A stretch of DNA of 64,000 nucleotides, taken from the NCBI GenBank assembly GCA_032433595.1, contig JASWJB010000240.1, forward strand, positions 1 through 64,000, in the 5' to 3' direction. The stretch is from Conoideocrella luteorostrata (lineage: Eukaryota; Ascomycota; Sordariomycetes; Hypocreales; Clavicipitaceae). Below the pieces are notes generated by a model that had not been told where the DNA came from, did no database searches, and saw nothing but the letters and a program-made list of their open reading frames with translations. Shown piece after piece: positions 1 to 11,761 of this stretch (the first letter of the stretch is position 1; the number at the start of each line of letters is the position of its first letter). The position numbers and the translations under genes are program-made.

Positions 1-550
1 AAAAAAAGAAAAAAGAAAAAAGAAAGAAAGAACAGAAAAGAAACACTGCATTCAAGAACCCCCTGGTGTCCGTCTATGTCTATGGTCCAAAGGTTATTGA
101 AACGGGGATGTCCGATTTGGACTTGAGCCTACTCCTCTCCCGCCTCTCTTATCCTTACAGGTATCCTTATGCTGCCAGTAAGTAAGATCTTATTATAGTA
201 AACACCATACATGTCAAATTCATTACGGTGTGCAATCGTTCAGTAACCATTTCGACCCTTTTTATCAGCTAGCAAACGTCGTACACTGCGACTATACGGA
301 TCAAACAGTCAACCGCGACATCGCCGAATTTGATCCTAGTCACTCACGTTATTGATGCAGACGGCGAGGCACTTCTTGTAAAATATATATTTAATTATCC
401 AGTCTTTACTACCAAATGCGATTAGTAGTACTATACAGTCTGTGAAAAACGATTGTAACACCAGCCTGCTACAGGCCATTCCTCAATGCATATGCGCCCA
501 TTTCTTGACCGTCTCTTGCCCATTCTGTTCCTGCAGATATGTCCCCTCGT
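1..550. other. intergenic, downstream of carboxypeptidase gene
   Basis: No coding region or RNA gene is seen. The left edge starts with an A/G-only run of about 40 bases. The rest is mixed-composition DNA that should include the 3' untranslated region of the carboxypeptidase gene, which ends at 551. Confidence 0.5.
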
Positions 551-2320
551 TTACGCCTTCAAGTTACCAGACATCCAGCGGTTAAGGAAGTCAAGAGAAG
601 GCTGAGGTTGGTCATAAGGCGTCATGTGGCCGGCCTTAAAGATCTGGAGGAATGACAAGTTGCCATGGGACTTCAACTTGCCGTATTCCTTGGCATCCTT
701 GCTTGAGTCGAGCTTGATGCCCTTGCTCTCGGCCTCGGAGAAGCCCTTGTGACCAGACCACTCCAGCTTATTGGTCCAAGCTTGGTTGCCGAGCCAGTTG
801 CAGATAAAGTCGGCGTCTCCGGCATAAATCAATACGGGGACCTTCTCCAGAAGCTTGGGTACCAGTTTGAAGTAGGGCTTCATCCAGTCACCTTGGAGAA
901 GGAAGTTGCGGTTGATGTCAAAATTGCAGCTGTCGTAGCTGTCAACCTCAGCGCCAAGTGCCTCCATAACCTCTGCCTTGTTTAGCCACTTGGTAATGTA
1001 GTCAAGCTCGTCGTAGCAGAGGCTGTTGCCCGTGCAATCGCGGCGAACATCATAAGGGTTGCGGCCAGTGCGTTGGTAAGGACCGATCATGGCATTGTTG
1101 CAGTAGATACTGGCAGGGACGCAAGTCCAAACGCTCTCAGATTCGTAGCATGTCTTGATCAAGGATTGGCAGCGGGGAAGAGCATTGTCCAGGCCTTGAC
1201 AGCCGCCCTCATCCAGAACAGCAGGGTAGCCACCGTCACCACAGGCCATAGGACGGTAGTATTCGTACTGAGTATAAGCATCGGTCAAACCATTGCCAAT
1301 GAGGACACTCTTGAGATTGATGTTGCGGTCCTTGTGCGAAAGAATCTCGGAGGCGAAAACAGGAATGTAGTGTCCAGCATAGGACTCGCCGGCAATGTGA
1401 AAGTCTTGCTTGGCGTATTCAGGGAATTGATGGAAGAAAAGAGTGAGAAGAGCATAGATATCTTTGCCGGCAGCGACGGTGTTGCTGACAGTTCCACTGC
1501 CATAAGAGTAACCAACATTAACGGGCTGGTCGAGGAAAATGACGGAAGCGTTGGCATTCCACGAGGATGGGTTCTGCACAACCTCAATCTTCTTGTTGAT
1601 GGAAGCAGGGCCAAGCTCCATGAAGAGACCAGTGAGAGACGAGCAACCCGGGCCGCCATTGAGCCAGAGGACCACGGGGTCGTTCTTGGGGTCATTACGT
1701 GACTCGAAGAACCCTGCATGTAGTGTTAGCTTGCCATTCATTCGCAAGAGTTTCGATAAGCACCATCCCCGCCACATATCCTTTCCAATTCTTCAGCTCT
1801 TTCGTCAATACGTACAGTAAAATAAATGTTTGTCATTCTCGTCGTCATCAAGATAGCCGCTGTACTGCTTCACCTTGTCCACTCCAAGCTTGGAAGGATC
1901 AACCTTCTTGGCTCGAAGGCTGTAGTTGTCAATCTTGCCACCGACCTTGCGGTGAGACTCGCCCTTGTCGTTCTTTACCCAGATAGACTGGACATCAGCG
2001 CCCGCTACGACATGATCCCACTTGCTGTTGGGAATGCGGGAATTCTTCTTGGGCTTGGCATTGACCACATGCTTCTTGAAAGCATCAACAGCATCGGGGG
2101 CGAGCATGGCAACTTCATCCCAGATAGCCTTGGCCTCAGAAGAGGCCTCACCGAAAGCATCCTTTATGGGCTTAGTCCAGGTATCGAAATCGACATGGCC
2201 AATCTTGTTGAGGTCGAATCCGAAGGGAGCTTTTGAAGGGCTGCTGAGGACCTTCTGGTCTTGGAAGCCAACCGCGGAGGAGGCCGCGCCGAGAACGATG
2301 GCCGAGGTAGACAGCCGCAT
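551..2320 (-). CDS. cpyA: vacuolar serine carboxypeptidase (carboxypeptidase Y homologue)
   Basis: Two exons, 2320-1816 and 1713-551, give 555 residues, normal for fungal carboxypeptidase Y precursors. The intron runs from GTACGT to TGCAG with a GCTAAC branch site, and the split codon restores a Trp before FFESRNDP. The first ~18 residues form a signal peptide, followed by a lysine-rich propeptide of about 100 residues as in CPY. The peptidase S10 domain shows the substrate-binding [10 protein letters not shown], the nucleophile Ser279 in GESYAG, Asp470 in GDADFICNW and His531 in [11 protein letters not shown], so the triad is complete. Cysteines of the disulfide-rich insertion are present. 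By family knowledge it removes C-terminal residues from peptides in the vacuole and is itself activated by propeptide cleavage; vacuolar sorting is inferred. Nothing looks broken. Confidence 0.95.
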
Positions 2321-3236
2321 GGTTGTCTGTTACTGCCGAGAAAATACAGCTTGAAAAGAGATGATATTAGTGAATAGCTGATGTGAATAGATAGGTGATG
2401 AGGGAGAATAGGAGTGGAATGTTGAGAGAGAATGGAGGAAGAGGAAGCTCGGAAGGTGGGTGGATGACGAGGCCGCCGCAAACGACGTAATTGGAGCATG
2501 CGCAGGAACATGAGACACGGAGCTTAGGAGCTTGCATTGGGGAGGGCTCTGCCTAGCAACAGGCCGCCACACTCGGCCCCCAGAGGGCGCTACCGACAGT
2601 TTAGTATCGAATGTGCTGCGGCAGCACTAACATCATTTGCGCTAATCTGTACTGCTATCTGTTAAGCTCTGGGAAGACGTGGATCCCAGCTCTGCTGCAT
2701 CCTATAGGAACACCCACTGCAGGGCACTCTTCCGTACTACTAATGCGTAGTCTATCGGCGTGGGACGGATCCTGTACCCGCTCATTGCCAAAATGGGCGT
2801 CATGGAGCTGTCCTACTACAAGTCACCTGGCAGCTAGCAGCCATGTGAAGCCAGGGTCTACGGGTCGTCTCAGCTCGACACAGTACTCCATAGCTTAGAG
2901 GGATAATAACGAAACATCATGTCGCCGTGTCTATTCATCTATATGCCGTAAATGTATGTACAGAATGTCCCACAGTCCAGCTGCGGTTGCTGAACATCTA
3001 GCTATTTTACTGGAAGAGCTTTTCTTTTTGCTGTCAGCTGCTGTGGCCGCGCTGCACTCACGAATCTTGCAAGAGGACCGATAAGAGTGATAGCGGAGAA
3101 CCGCTATGAGCACGTGAGACATACAACCTTGATGGGCGGCCGCAGTCAGATGAGGAAGCCTCGCTCAGGTCTCCGAATCCTCTCATCCTAGGCATAGTTT
3201 GCGGAGGACGGGGTACAGTCTCTGTCCAAGCCAAAA
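2321..3236. other. intergenic between carboxypeptidase and DJ-1/PfpI genes
   Basis: The part next to 2320 is the promoter and 5' untranslated region of the carboxypeptidase gene; on its sense strand it is pyrimidine-rich around 2400-2460. The part near 3236 is the 3' side of the DJ-1/PfpI gene. Short open frames here have no family resemblance or splice logic. No RNA gene seen. Confidence 0.45.
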
Positions 3237-4243
3237 TCATGCTCGACAGTCACCAGTAGGCGGGACTTTGTGCACAGCCGCAAAGGGATCGGCGCACGCA
3301 TCTTTGACGCGTTCGTACTCGACTCTATTTTGGAGGGTTTGTGACAGTTCTTTTGAATACTTCTTGTCGATGAATTCGAAAATGAGGTCTAGCCCGGCCG
3401 TCACCTATGTTGGATCATGCAGTTAGCTTCACGCTCCTGATCCCGGGATGTTAATCAAGACGACGCAGGGTCATCAAGGGAAAATGATCGTCCAACTTAC
3501 ACCAGACGACGTCCAAACGTTGCCGTCTTCCGTCCACCTGGCTGGCGACACCCACTTCACCTCGGGTCCCATCTTGGTCGTCTCGTTCCACGCGGCCTTG
3601 TTCGTGGTGGCCCTCTTGCCGTCCAGCACACCGGCCTTAGCCGCAACGCCGGACCCGGTGCAAATCGTGAGCAGATATTTGACGTTGGGGTAGGCTTTGC
3701 GAATAAAATCTACGGCGGATTTGGTTATGGTTTCGTTTCTCATGCCCAGCCCACCCGGGACTAGCAGGACATCGATATCCTTGGGCGGCTCGCTGTAGGT
3801 ATGCGTAGGGTTGATGGAAGCCATGAACTGCGAGCCGAATTTGTTCAGAGCGGGGGAGCTGGGGCGCATCCACATGGGGTTCATGGTCTCAGCGACGAAG
3901 TTGAGGTTCAAGTGCTTGCTCATAGACAAGTAGAAGAGGACGTCGATGGGGCCGAAGACGTCGATGGTGTCGAAGCTGTTGAACAAGGTCACGGCCCAGT
4001 TCTTGGGGTAGTCTGCGAGCAGTCAAGCTGTCAGCCAAGCTACTCTCCTCTATCCTTTGCAGCACAGACTGTCACTGTCCATGTTTCTGTATTCAAAACT
4101 CAAGACCTGCCGCCAAGGTTGAAAGCAGTGCAATTGCTGAGGATGTCTTTGTACTTACCCTCGTTGTTGCCCGCATCCCGACCGATCACCGCCGCCGATG
4201 CCAGGCCTACACTGACCAGCCAGCTGACCAAGTTGAGTTTCAT
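3237..4243 (-). CDS. secreted DJ-1/PfpI (class I glutamine amidotransferase-like) protein
   Basis: Three exons, 4243-4159, 4012-3501 and 3404-3237, encode 254 residues. Both introns have GTAAGT donors and CAG/TAG acceptors, and the joins read NNEDYPKNWAV and SSGVTAGLDL. Residues 1-18 (MKLNLVSWLVSVGLASAA) are a likely signal peptide, so the protein probably enters the secretory pathway. The DJ-1/PfpI fold is seen from about residue 35: FGPIDVL after strand 1, VLLVPGG near 110, and the nucleophile elbow LLTICTG with Cys146. The acidic residue expected near strand 1 could be Asp52. The nearest known activities in this family are isonitrile hydratase-like or chaperone/protease-like, but the substrate here cannot be told. 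A signal peptide is less usual in this family, though fungal versions with one occur. Confidence 0.85.
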
Positions 4244-5181
4244 TGTTTGCGGATGTATAAATCTATACTCTGACCAGCAGATAAATATAACGAAAAGGAG
4301 TGATACTGCGTGAATACAAATAAAGAATGAATTGAGATGCACAAAAAAAAAAAAAAAAAAAACGGCTATGATTAAATATCTTCTGGTCCGCACCTCTTCC
4401 TCAAGAAGAAATAAATGTTTGCCAAGGCCCCTTTATAGCCGCCCCGTCTCACGAAGACCTTATTCACTGCGCCAGTCCCAGAAAGAAGGAACACTGTTTC
4501 TCTTTTGTCTAGCCTATCTATCCCCTGCATGTCCATATTGTTTTCTCCAATTGCAATGGCCATGCATCAGTGAACATCAGACAATTCCGCGTCACATTGC
4601 CACCTAGCGGTGGTAAAAGGGGCAGGCCAGTGTTCATGGTCGGTCTGTGCCGACCAACGACAATCACAGCGCCACTGTCGCTGAAACAGGGACGCAAAAG
4701 ATCCATTTCAGTACGGGGTAAAAACAGCGGCGATCCAGGTCAACAATCGCCGTGGCGATCATCGCCGCCCTTGCATCTCGGCCGCGCAGGACTTGAGTCA
4801 CTCGTTCCTATTTGTCAAGCTTATGTTGTTGGCTGGGGACTGTGATAAATTCCAGGGGATGCCAAGATGCTATTGAGGGGGCTTGGTGCTTATTCAAACG
4901 AGCAAGTTTTTTAAGTGCCGGCGGGAAACGATTGTGCGATGCAATCATTGGCTGTGTCAGTCGCGTGACTGCAGAGCACAGAACATATTACTCCATACAT
5001 CAAATCAGCTCCATGTAGCAGCGGTTACACGAAACACAGACATGCCACGCACGGTACTAGCATGAGCACAAAGTAGCTTTTCAGAGCGTTCAATACAGCC
5101 TGCTAAACCTGCACTCTATTTTTCTATACTGTACTCCGTACTCCGCATTGTAGTAACGGATAAATTTTACGCTTTACTGCT
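4244..5181. other. intergenic, promoter side of DJ-1/PfpI gene
   Basis: It contains a pure A run of about 19 bases at 4342-4361. Around 4725-4780 there is a group of GCGAT/CGCC words, repeated in both orientations. A TACTCCGTACTCCG element lies at 5131-5145. No coding region supported. Confidence 0.4.
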
Positions 5182-7116
5182 TTACGCCCCGCTGCCTCCT
5201 TGTGCGGCCGCTGCGGCTTCTTCCTTTTCCTTGGCCTTGGCAGCCTTCTTGGCAGCTACCTGCTGCTCTTTCAGGATCTTCTTCAGCTGGTTCTTGCTCA
5301 TTTCGCCTGTTCCAGCGGCTTCTGCGGCGGGTGTAGTGCCGTCGGTGGGCTTGGTTACTGGCACGACGAGATCCGCACGAGGGACTCTGGGGTTGCCTGT
5401 CCATTCCAGAGGTCGCACGGACATAAACTCGTCCACTACGGCGTCCGTGACTTTTGATCGTCGCTCTTGGAAGACACTGACGTATTTCTGGAGGTACTCG
5501 ATGCAAATAGCTTTCAGCTGTGACTGGGCATCAGTATGACGACCGGGTCAGGATGAGGTAAGTGGTAAATGATAGAATCTGAGTCTTACCTCGCCAGTGA
5601 GCAGTTTGCCGCTGGTGTAGTCTTCCTTTATTTTCTCGAGTTTCTATGCGAGTACATTAGATCAAAGATTCACCATTACCTTTTTTGTTCCTGTTTACGC
5701 ACCTCGTCGTCCTCCATAAAGAACGTAAGGTATTGGTAAGCGACATCCACGTCGACATTACCACCCTTCTCGCGATGTTCCTCGAGAGTGTCTCGACCGC
5801 CAGAGAAAGCATACCTAGAGAGGGGTGAGTCTTAGATTCGGTCTGAGGTTTGAGCTCCAGTGGCAGTGTTTCTTTGATACTCACTTGGTGACCTTGGTCT
5901 TGATTTGTTTGGCGGTATCACTTAAGAAAATAGCAGAGTTTTCGTCACTGGCAGACATTTTTGATCCAGGACCTTGCAGGGCATCGAGGAATCTCATGTG
6001 AATCAGAGCCGGCTTGGCAAACTTCAGGCCGGAAGCACAGTCTCTAGTTAGCCGGAAGTACGGGTCTTGATCAATAGCACAAGGTATCAAGCATGGAATG
6101 CTGGCTGTCTTCTTTTCGTCTTCGCCAAAAATGTGTGGGAATGAAGATGCGAATGACGTGGCACCCTGAATACTGGCAAAGTGAATCTTTCCAATGTTTG
6201 AACTAGCCAATCGTCGTTAGTATTCTCAAACCTGACGACTCAACAAAGTCTCAACCGTCAATCATACCTTCCATCGAAGCCAAAAATTGCCCGGGCAGTA
6301 TTGTATGTAACTCTCTTGGAGAAGCGAACAATGTTCTTGTAGAACGCGCCACCAACGTAGGCAAAGTCGGAGAAAATGAAGGTTTTCTTAGGATCAAACC
6401 CGGCGGCAATGATATCCATGGCATTAGTTCGGCTGTATCCCATGACTTCTTCCACCGTTCTCTTTTCGGAGAAGAGAAATTTTTCATCTAGACCATTCGT
6501 TAGTCGCAGCGTGTTTATGAAGAAAAGGGCAAGTCGCAATCCAGCTCACCATCAGTCAACATGACAATCAGAGGAACATCCAGAGTCTCCTGTAGCCACC
6601 TAGTTCCCACCGTTAGTCCCGTTTATTCACAGTCCCCATGCTAATGCTTAATTATACTTCACAAAGTCAAATACTTGGGTATGACCAATATGCATGCTAT
6701 CACTGCTAGGTCCCCGACCAGTATACAGGAAAAACGGCTCGTTCTAAACATCCTGTCAGCGCTCGAACACATGCACAAACAAACGATCATTACATTGGGC
6801 GAACGATGCAGTTGAAGCTCACCTTCTCGTAACGGTCAAGAATCGCATTCAGATCCCGATGACTGAAAAAGATGCCCCGGCGCATAAACCGATGAGGTTT
6901 GCTGCCCGTGACCATCTCCCAGCGCCGCAACAGAGCCTCATCAATGGGGCTTGTGCCAAACTCGTCGATGAGTTTACGGTAGTCAATGGCCTTGACTTTA
7001 CCATCCTCACCGACTTCGCCAGAGACGGACCAGGGGTTGATGTCCTGCTTGGAGGACTTTGCGTCCTCCGTAGCAGCCTCGGCGCCGGGGGCCGCTTGAT
7101 GAGGAACGGACGCCAT
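5182..7116 (-). CDS. wrs1: cytosolic tryptophan--tRNA ligase
   Basis: Eight exons (7116-6823, 6743-6658, 6599-6550, 6487-6268, 6202-5885, 5814-5703, 5643-5590, 5517-5182) give 489 residues, right for the eukaryotic cytosolic enzyme. Every join keeps frame and restores conserved sequence, for example [15 protein letters not shown] and [14 protein letters not shown]. The class I signatures are SMHIGH (residues 114-119) in the Rossmann fold and KMSAS (298-302) in the ATP-binding loop, with [10 protein letters not shown] before and [10 protein letters not shown] after. The C-terminus is an Ala/Lys/Glu-rich charged tail. It charges tRNA-Trp with tryptophan. The start MASVPHQ was preferred over longer upstream frame because the family begins close to the NPWSV segment. 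The last intron has two possible acceptors six bases apart (5524 and 5518 ends); TGELKAIC favours the inner one. It shares a divergent promoter with SDO1. Confidence 0.95.
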
Positions 7117-7589
7117 GGTACGATTTGAATTACGACAGCTCCAACGACGGTGAACTCGGTGACAGAGGGTGACAATGGAGGCAAGTCTCCAAACAACACG
7201 ATTTGCCCACCTATCTGGCGTCCCTTGTCGTTCTGAGCGGTGACTCAACCCGCAGCTGCGATCAGTTGGCGTAGAGTCACTCGTGTGTGGCTCTGGAGTC
7301 AGAGGCGGGGCAGCCAAAGAATTTCATCGGTGACATGGCGGGGTCATTTCGAAGGAAGAAAAAAAGGTCAGGCAACTGGATGTCTTGCCCCGCCATCTAC
7401 ATCATTCTTCGTCACTCTGTGTCTTTATTGCTCGCTCTTTGCTTACCATTTGAGCCTTACTTCAGTTATATTCTTGATGTCCGTACATGCTTGATTGAAT
7501 TAAACATAGCGAGCTCTTTTCCTTCTTTCCTTTTCCCAGCAAATTTTTGCCTCAAACACTAGCTACCAACCAGGCAAGCAACAGCCATC
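7117..7589. promoter_or_regulatory. divergent promoter of tRNA-Trp ligase and SDO1 genes
   Basis: This 473-base interval separates the start codons of two oppositely directed translation genes, so it must hold both promoters and both 5' untranslated regions. The SDO1 side is rich in C/T (CTTTTCCTTCTTTCC around 7515-7535), as is common near fungal start sites. No classical TATA box is clear. Joint regulation is an inference from arrangement. Confidence 0.5.
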
Positions 7590-8531
7590 ATGTCACGCCA
7601 AATCAACCAACCCTCCAACCAAATCAAGCTGACAAACGTCTCGCTGGTGCGCCTGAAAAAGGGCAAGAAGCGATTCGAAATCGCCTGCTACAAGAACAAG
7701 GTCATGGAATGGCGCTCCGGCATAGAAACGGACCTCGACAACGTTCTCCAAATCCCAAATGTCTTCTTCAACGTCTCTAAAGGCCAGACAGCCCCGCGAG
7801 AGGATCTGGAAAAGGCTTTCGGCAAGGGGAAGACTACCGACGATATCGTGCTGGAGATTTTGAAGAAGGGCGAATTACAAGTTGGTGAGAAAGAACGGGC
7901 GGCGCAGCTGGAGCGCGTACACAATGAGGTGGTAGGCATAGTGGCAAGCAAGCTAGTAGACCCGAGGACAAAGCGGGTATACACATTTGGCATGATTGAA
8001 AAGGCGCTCGACATGCTGAGTTCTCAGGCTCACAGCAACGCGGGAGAGAAGAGTGCTACGGGAAGCGGTGCGGGCACGCCGGCTACGGGGGACGATGGTG
8101 AAGCCAAACTCGGCAGCGTCAAGGAGCACAACTGGACTGGCGTGATTACGACAAAAAGTGCCAAGAGTCAGGCTCTGGAGGCGATGAAGGCTTTGATTGC
8201 GTATCAGCCTATTCCTGTAGCAAGAGCGCGGATGAGGTTAAGGGTGACTTGCCCTCCAAATGTATTGAAGCAGGCTGTCAAGACCGCCGGGAATAAGGGA
8301 GCAGCGAAGGAGGAGGATGGTGGTGAGCAGAAAGCTCCCGGAACGATCAAGGATAAGATTTTGGGTTATGTTGAGCAGGTGGAGAGTCAAGATGTAACAG
8401 GATCGGAATGGGAGGTAATTGGGTTCGTTGAGCCCGGTGCATTCAAGGCCCTGTCAGATGTGATTGGAAACGAGACCAAGGGTCAAGGGAGAGTGGAGGT
8501 GCTGGATATGGCGGTGACACATGAAGATTAA
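7590..8531 (+). CDS. SDO1: ribosome maturation protein SDO1 (SBDS homologue)
   Basis: A single exon encodes 313 residues. The N-terminal SBDS (FYSH) domain starts with NQPSNQIKLTNVSLVRLKKG and includes the conserved IACYKNKVMEWRSG and VFFNVSKGQ stretches. The central helical domain carries GELQVGEKER and the GIVASKLVDPRTKRVYTFGMIEKAL block. The C-terminal ferredoxin-like domain holds AYQPIPVARARMRLRV and ends with the WEVIGFVEPGAF region. The protein works with the GTPase Efl1 to release Tif6/eIF6 from pre-60S subunits in the cytoplasm. It is longer than the 250-residue yeast protein because of two low-complexity insertions, one Gly/Ser/Ala-rich around 148-170 and one Lys/Glu-rich around 230-245. 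Context (tRNA-Trp ligase, RPS18 next door) fits a translation role. Confidence 0.95.
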   Translation: MSRQINQPSNQIKLTNVSLVRLKKGKKRFEIACYKNKVMEWRSGIETDLDNVLQIPNVFFNVSKGQTAPREDLEKAFGKGKTTDDIVLEILKKGELQVGEKERAAQLERVHNEVVGIVASKLVDPRTKRVYTFGMIEKALDMLSSQAHSNAGEKSATGSGAGTPATGDDGEAKLGSVKEHNWTGVITTKSAKSQALEAMKALIAYQPIPVARARMRLRVTCPPNVLKQAVKTAGNKGAAKEEDGGEQKAPGTIKDKILGYVEQVESQDVTGSEWEVIGFVEPGAFKALSDVIGNETKGQGRVEVLDMAVTHED

Positions 8532-9041
8532 GCGGCACTTAAATAATAGTAAAAAGTTCTGCATCCATTTATATGCAGTCCAAGCCCACTCTGAGTCAAT
8601 TCAAGCAGGATGTTCTGGTTGTGGTGGATTGAATGGAAAATGACAGGTGCCATTGATTATCAGTTCATGATGCAGGACATCTATTTGCCAACACGGATTT
8701 CTGCCGTGCAAGGAAAGACATTCGAGGACAAAGCTTTCTCCGTGTGCTCCTTAACCTAGCACTACCCAGTGGACTGCGGAATGTACAATATATTACTGGA
8801 TCAGCCGTTATGACAAACATGGTAAGAGGTGAACAGAAGCGAAGTGTTTTTGAAAAAATTGTTTGAATGCTTTTTTAATTCGTCACCCTGATCTAGAGTT
8901 ACAGCTAGGCCTAGCTGAATGCCCTCAAGACAAATAACCACTTATATAATGAGAAAATGCGCACGCACAAAGATGGAATTAACCCAGTCCGTCACGCCAT
9001 TTCCATTCCCACCCCAAGTCACTGCAGTAATCATAATTTGT
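8532..9041. other. tail-to-tail spacer between SDO1 and RPS18
   Basis: The genes converge here, so this is 3' untranslated and terminator sequence for both. It is AT-rich with poly-A/T runs near 8850-8880. No gene seen. Confidence 0.45.
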
Positions 9042-9761
9042 TTAACCACCCTTCTTCTTGGAGACACCGACAGTTCGGCCACGGCGACCAGTGGTCTTGG
9101 TATGCTGACCACGAACGCGGAGGCCCCAGTAATGACGAAGACCACGGTGAGCGCGGATCTTCTTCAAGCGCTCCAAGTCATCACGGAGCTTGGAGTCGAC
9201 ACCGTTGGCCAAAATCTGAGAGTCCTTACCGTCGACAATGTCGCGCTGTCTGTTGAGGAACCAGGTGGGAATCTTGTACTGGGTAGGGTTCTGGATGATG
9301 GTAACAATTCGCTCAAGCTCTTCCGAGGTTAGTTCACCGGCACTATAGAACACCCAAACTGTTAGCTTTCTTGTCCATTCCACAATCGTTTGTCTTGCGT
9401 TCTTGTACAGCTCGTCTGTTTTGTGACTCGAGTTTTGGGAGTGTATTCGTACCGCTTGTTCAGGTCGACATCGGCCTTCTTGCAGACCAAGTTAGAGTAT
9501 CGGCGACCGACACCCTTGATCTTGGTCAAGGCGTACATGACCTTTTGCTTGCCGTCAACATTGGTATTCAGAAGACGCAAGATCTATTGACTCGATATTA
9601 GCGTCAAGTCCCAATGAACGTTCCGTTGCGCTGGCGATGTCGAGACTTCAAGGCCATTGACGGCCGGGATGGTTGCTGAAATCAAGAGCATCGCCATCAA
9701 TAGCATGGCAGGCGTTACTTACGAACTGGAAGTTCGTCTTCTCTCCCGAAACGAGCGACAT
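9042..9761 (-). CDS. RPS18: 40S ribosomal protein uS13 (S18)
   Basis: Three exons (9761-9723, 9583-9453, 9342-9042) encode 156 residues, the exact size typical of eukaryotic S18. The first exon codes only [13 protein letters not shown]; the second starts [15 protein letters not shown] and ends DLNKR; the third starts [12 protein letters not shown]. The helix-two-turns-helix segment [20 protein letters not shown] and the basic C-terminal [16 protein letters not shown] are intact. It sits in the head of the small subunit and contacts the P-site tRNA region and bridge to 60S. Placing an intron close to the start codon is common in fungal ribosomal protein genes. I checked the 139-base first intron for C/D-box snoRNA motifs and saw no convincing pair. 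Confidence 0.97.
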
Positions 9762-10719
9762 GATGGGCAACTATACCGGTCGTTGCCGTGTGCTCGAAAT
9801 TGGTCGATGAATTCGGGTTGAAGGGAAGAAGGCGGAGGTTTGGTCTGCACTCGCTTAACGAGGTGGAATTTTCGACCCTGTGGGGACATGAGTAGGGCAA
9901 ACTGTTGGTGCGCGCACACCAAATTGTTAGTCACGTGTGCCATTCCGTTGCTAAGATCTCATTGGCGAACACAATGTTTAATAATGGGGTTCATCGCTTG
10001 GGGGCAATGTTTTTTCCGAGTGGCCACTAGGTGAAGAACGAGAATTTGGTTGATATCCCGTAATTTCACCACAGCATGCAACATCATGAAATTCGTCTGT
10101 GGACCTCGCAGAGTCAACGTCGCAGCCTCGCGGGTTGTACGATAGTTGACTCTGCGGGCTTGCATAACCTGTTGTTCTTCTTGACTCATCAAATCGAGTT
10201 TGAGAACTCTGAAATGACCGTGGCCATTTTAATTTGCTTGTGGCCCGTCTAGCAATGTCACTGGTAGGTATTGTTGTCCACTTACGTAGTTCTATTTTGA
10301 TCGTCGTCTTTTTCCATTGCTCGGTCAGTCAGTATGAAGGACTGATCTTGAGCCGGATGCCCACGCTGCGGCGTGTCAGCATAAGACAAGAACAAGCTCT
10401 TAACAACGCTTTTTGAGTACGAAACCTCCAGTGTCTTCACTAAATGGATGTTCTCGTAATTTACCTGTTGTCACATAATATATTGATTCACTATTCATTT
10501 CTCCGTCCAAGCAACCACCAGTGCGTCCTGTAACATAGTTATATCGCTTACCCTTGTGCAACCATGGTGAAATCCATCAACACCTTGCATAACTCCATTT
10601 CCGAACATCATGCGAGCCTTTGTAGCCATTCCCGAAGACTTCGTATATTGGGATTTTTTTCAATTTTTTTTATTTTTTTTTTCCTTTTCTACGTATTATA
10701 AGCCGAAATCTATAAATTG
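9762..10719. other. intergenic upstream of RPS18
   Basis: The right half ends in a T-rich tract (about 10658-10692) that belongs to the 3' side of the next minus-strand gene. The left half is the RPS18 promoter region. Short open frames here lack any conserved sequence. Confidence 0.4.
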
Positions 10720-11761
10720 TTAGCTTGGGGGTTCCAGGTTGCATGTGGAAGTACGCACATTCGGCGGTAGTGTTAGTTTTTGGGACAACATTTCCCACAG
10801 ACATGCTCTGTCCATCTCCACACTGTGAGAGTTGCTCTTCGGCTGGATGTGAAATACATGAACGTTCTGTAAGCCACGGATCTCCAAAAGCTCATCCATA
10901 CCCAAAACGTCTGACATTCTGATGTTTCGATAAGCAATGGGAAAGAAGGACCGCATCATGTTTGCTCGTTCATTTAGATGAACTAGTGTGGATTTGGAAA
11001 GATTTATTGACAGCGACTCGAGATTCAAGCATCTTGGGATCGCTTTGAAAGCCTCTGCGGACTCTGGGCCGCACCAGTGAACCACAATGTGCCGAACATG
11101 GTCTCTGAAATGCGAGTTATTCTTGAGATGTAAGAGAAGCTCACAAGCGCATCTAAATCGAAACTTCTTCTTCTGGAAGAAGATCTGATAGAATTCCTCG
11201 CCCAAAGCTTGCCCCAGCAAGTATGGTAACGACTTCATCTGAGTAGTTTGAAAGACATGATCTCGGTCAAACTTGGGACATCTACAAGTAGCTTGTTTTG
11301 CCGCCGGAACTAATACTTGGGTTCGGAAGGTGTTCTCGATCATTAAATCTAGAGTTCTTCGGCGAATCTCGTTTGGCAGTTTCATGAACGGAAAGCCTTC
11401 TGTGTATGTTGGCCTATCTGTGTTGGCATGTAAGAACTCGGGTGCAAAGACAAGCCGTTAGCTGCAGCTCTTTCATACCTGCAATGTCCAAGATCTCAGT
11501 GCACATTTCGATAACGTCGACGCATGTCTTGACTTCCGCAGGGTCTCTTTTCAGTATGTTGGCGCATTTCGTGATGGTATTTGCAACCGCTGCTCTTCTC
11601 TTAGGGCTCAAGCGAACCAGCCTTCCCAGCTCTGAAACATCCACGCTGCCAGAATGGTAGCTATCGAGGCCCTGGAGCAGCGTTTGGATGTTCTTGGACA
11701 GCCCATATCTAGTCGGGACCGCTTTTGCTTTCAAGACGAAGAATGATTTGCCCGTAGACAT
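10720..11761 (-). CDS. hypothetical protein with F-box-like segment
   Basis: Two exons, 11761-11479 and 11417-10720, give 326 residues from MSTGKSFF; an in-frame ATG at 11839 would add 26 residues, and I chose the inner start because the extra piece looks unrelated. The intron (GTATGA to ACACAG) restores DIADRPTYTEGF. The first 94 residues are mostly helical and charged. From about residue 106 the FMKLPNEIRRRTLDLM stretch resembles the start of F-box or related fungal LPxEIR modules, followed by a leucine-rich region that could hold irregular repeats. Such proteins often serve as substrate adaptors of SCF ubiquitin ligases, but the match is weak and the substrate is unknown. No signal peptide or membrane segment is seen. 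Confidence 0.7.

Noticed and set aside
1073..1702. 209-codon open frame antisense to the carboxypeptidase gene
   Set aside because: Fully inside the S10 peptidase exon on the other strand, whose catalytic residues are intact.
9584..9722. Possible intronic snoRNA in RPS18 intron 1
   Set aside because: No RUGAUGA/CUGA pair with terminal stem and no H/ACA hairpin layout could be found by eye.
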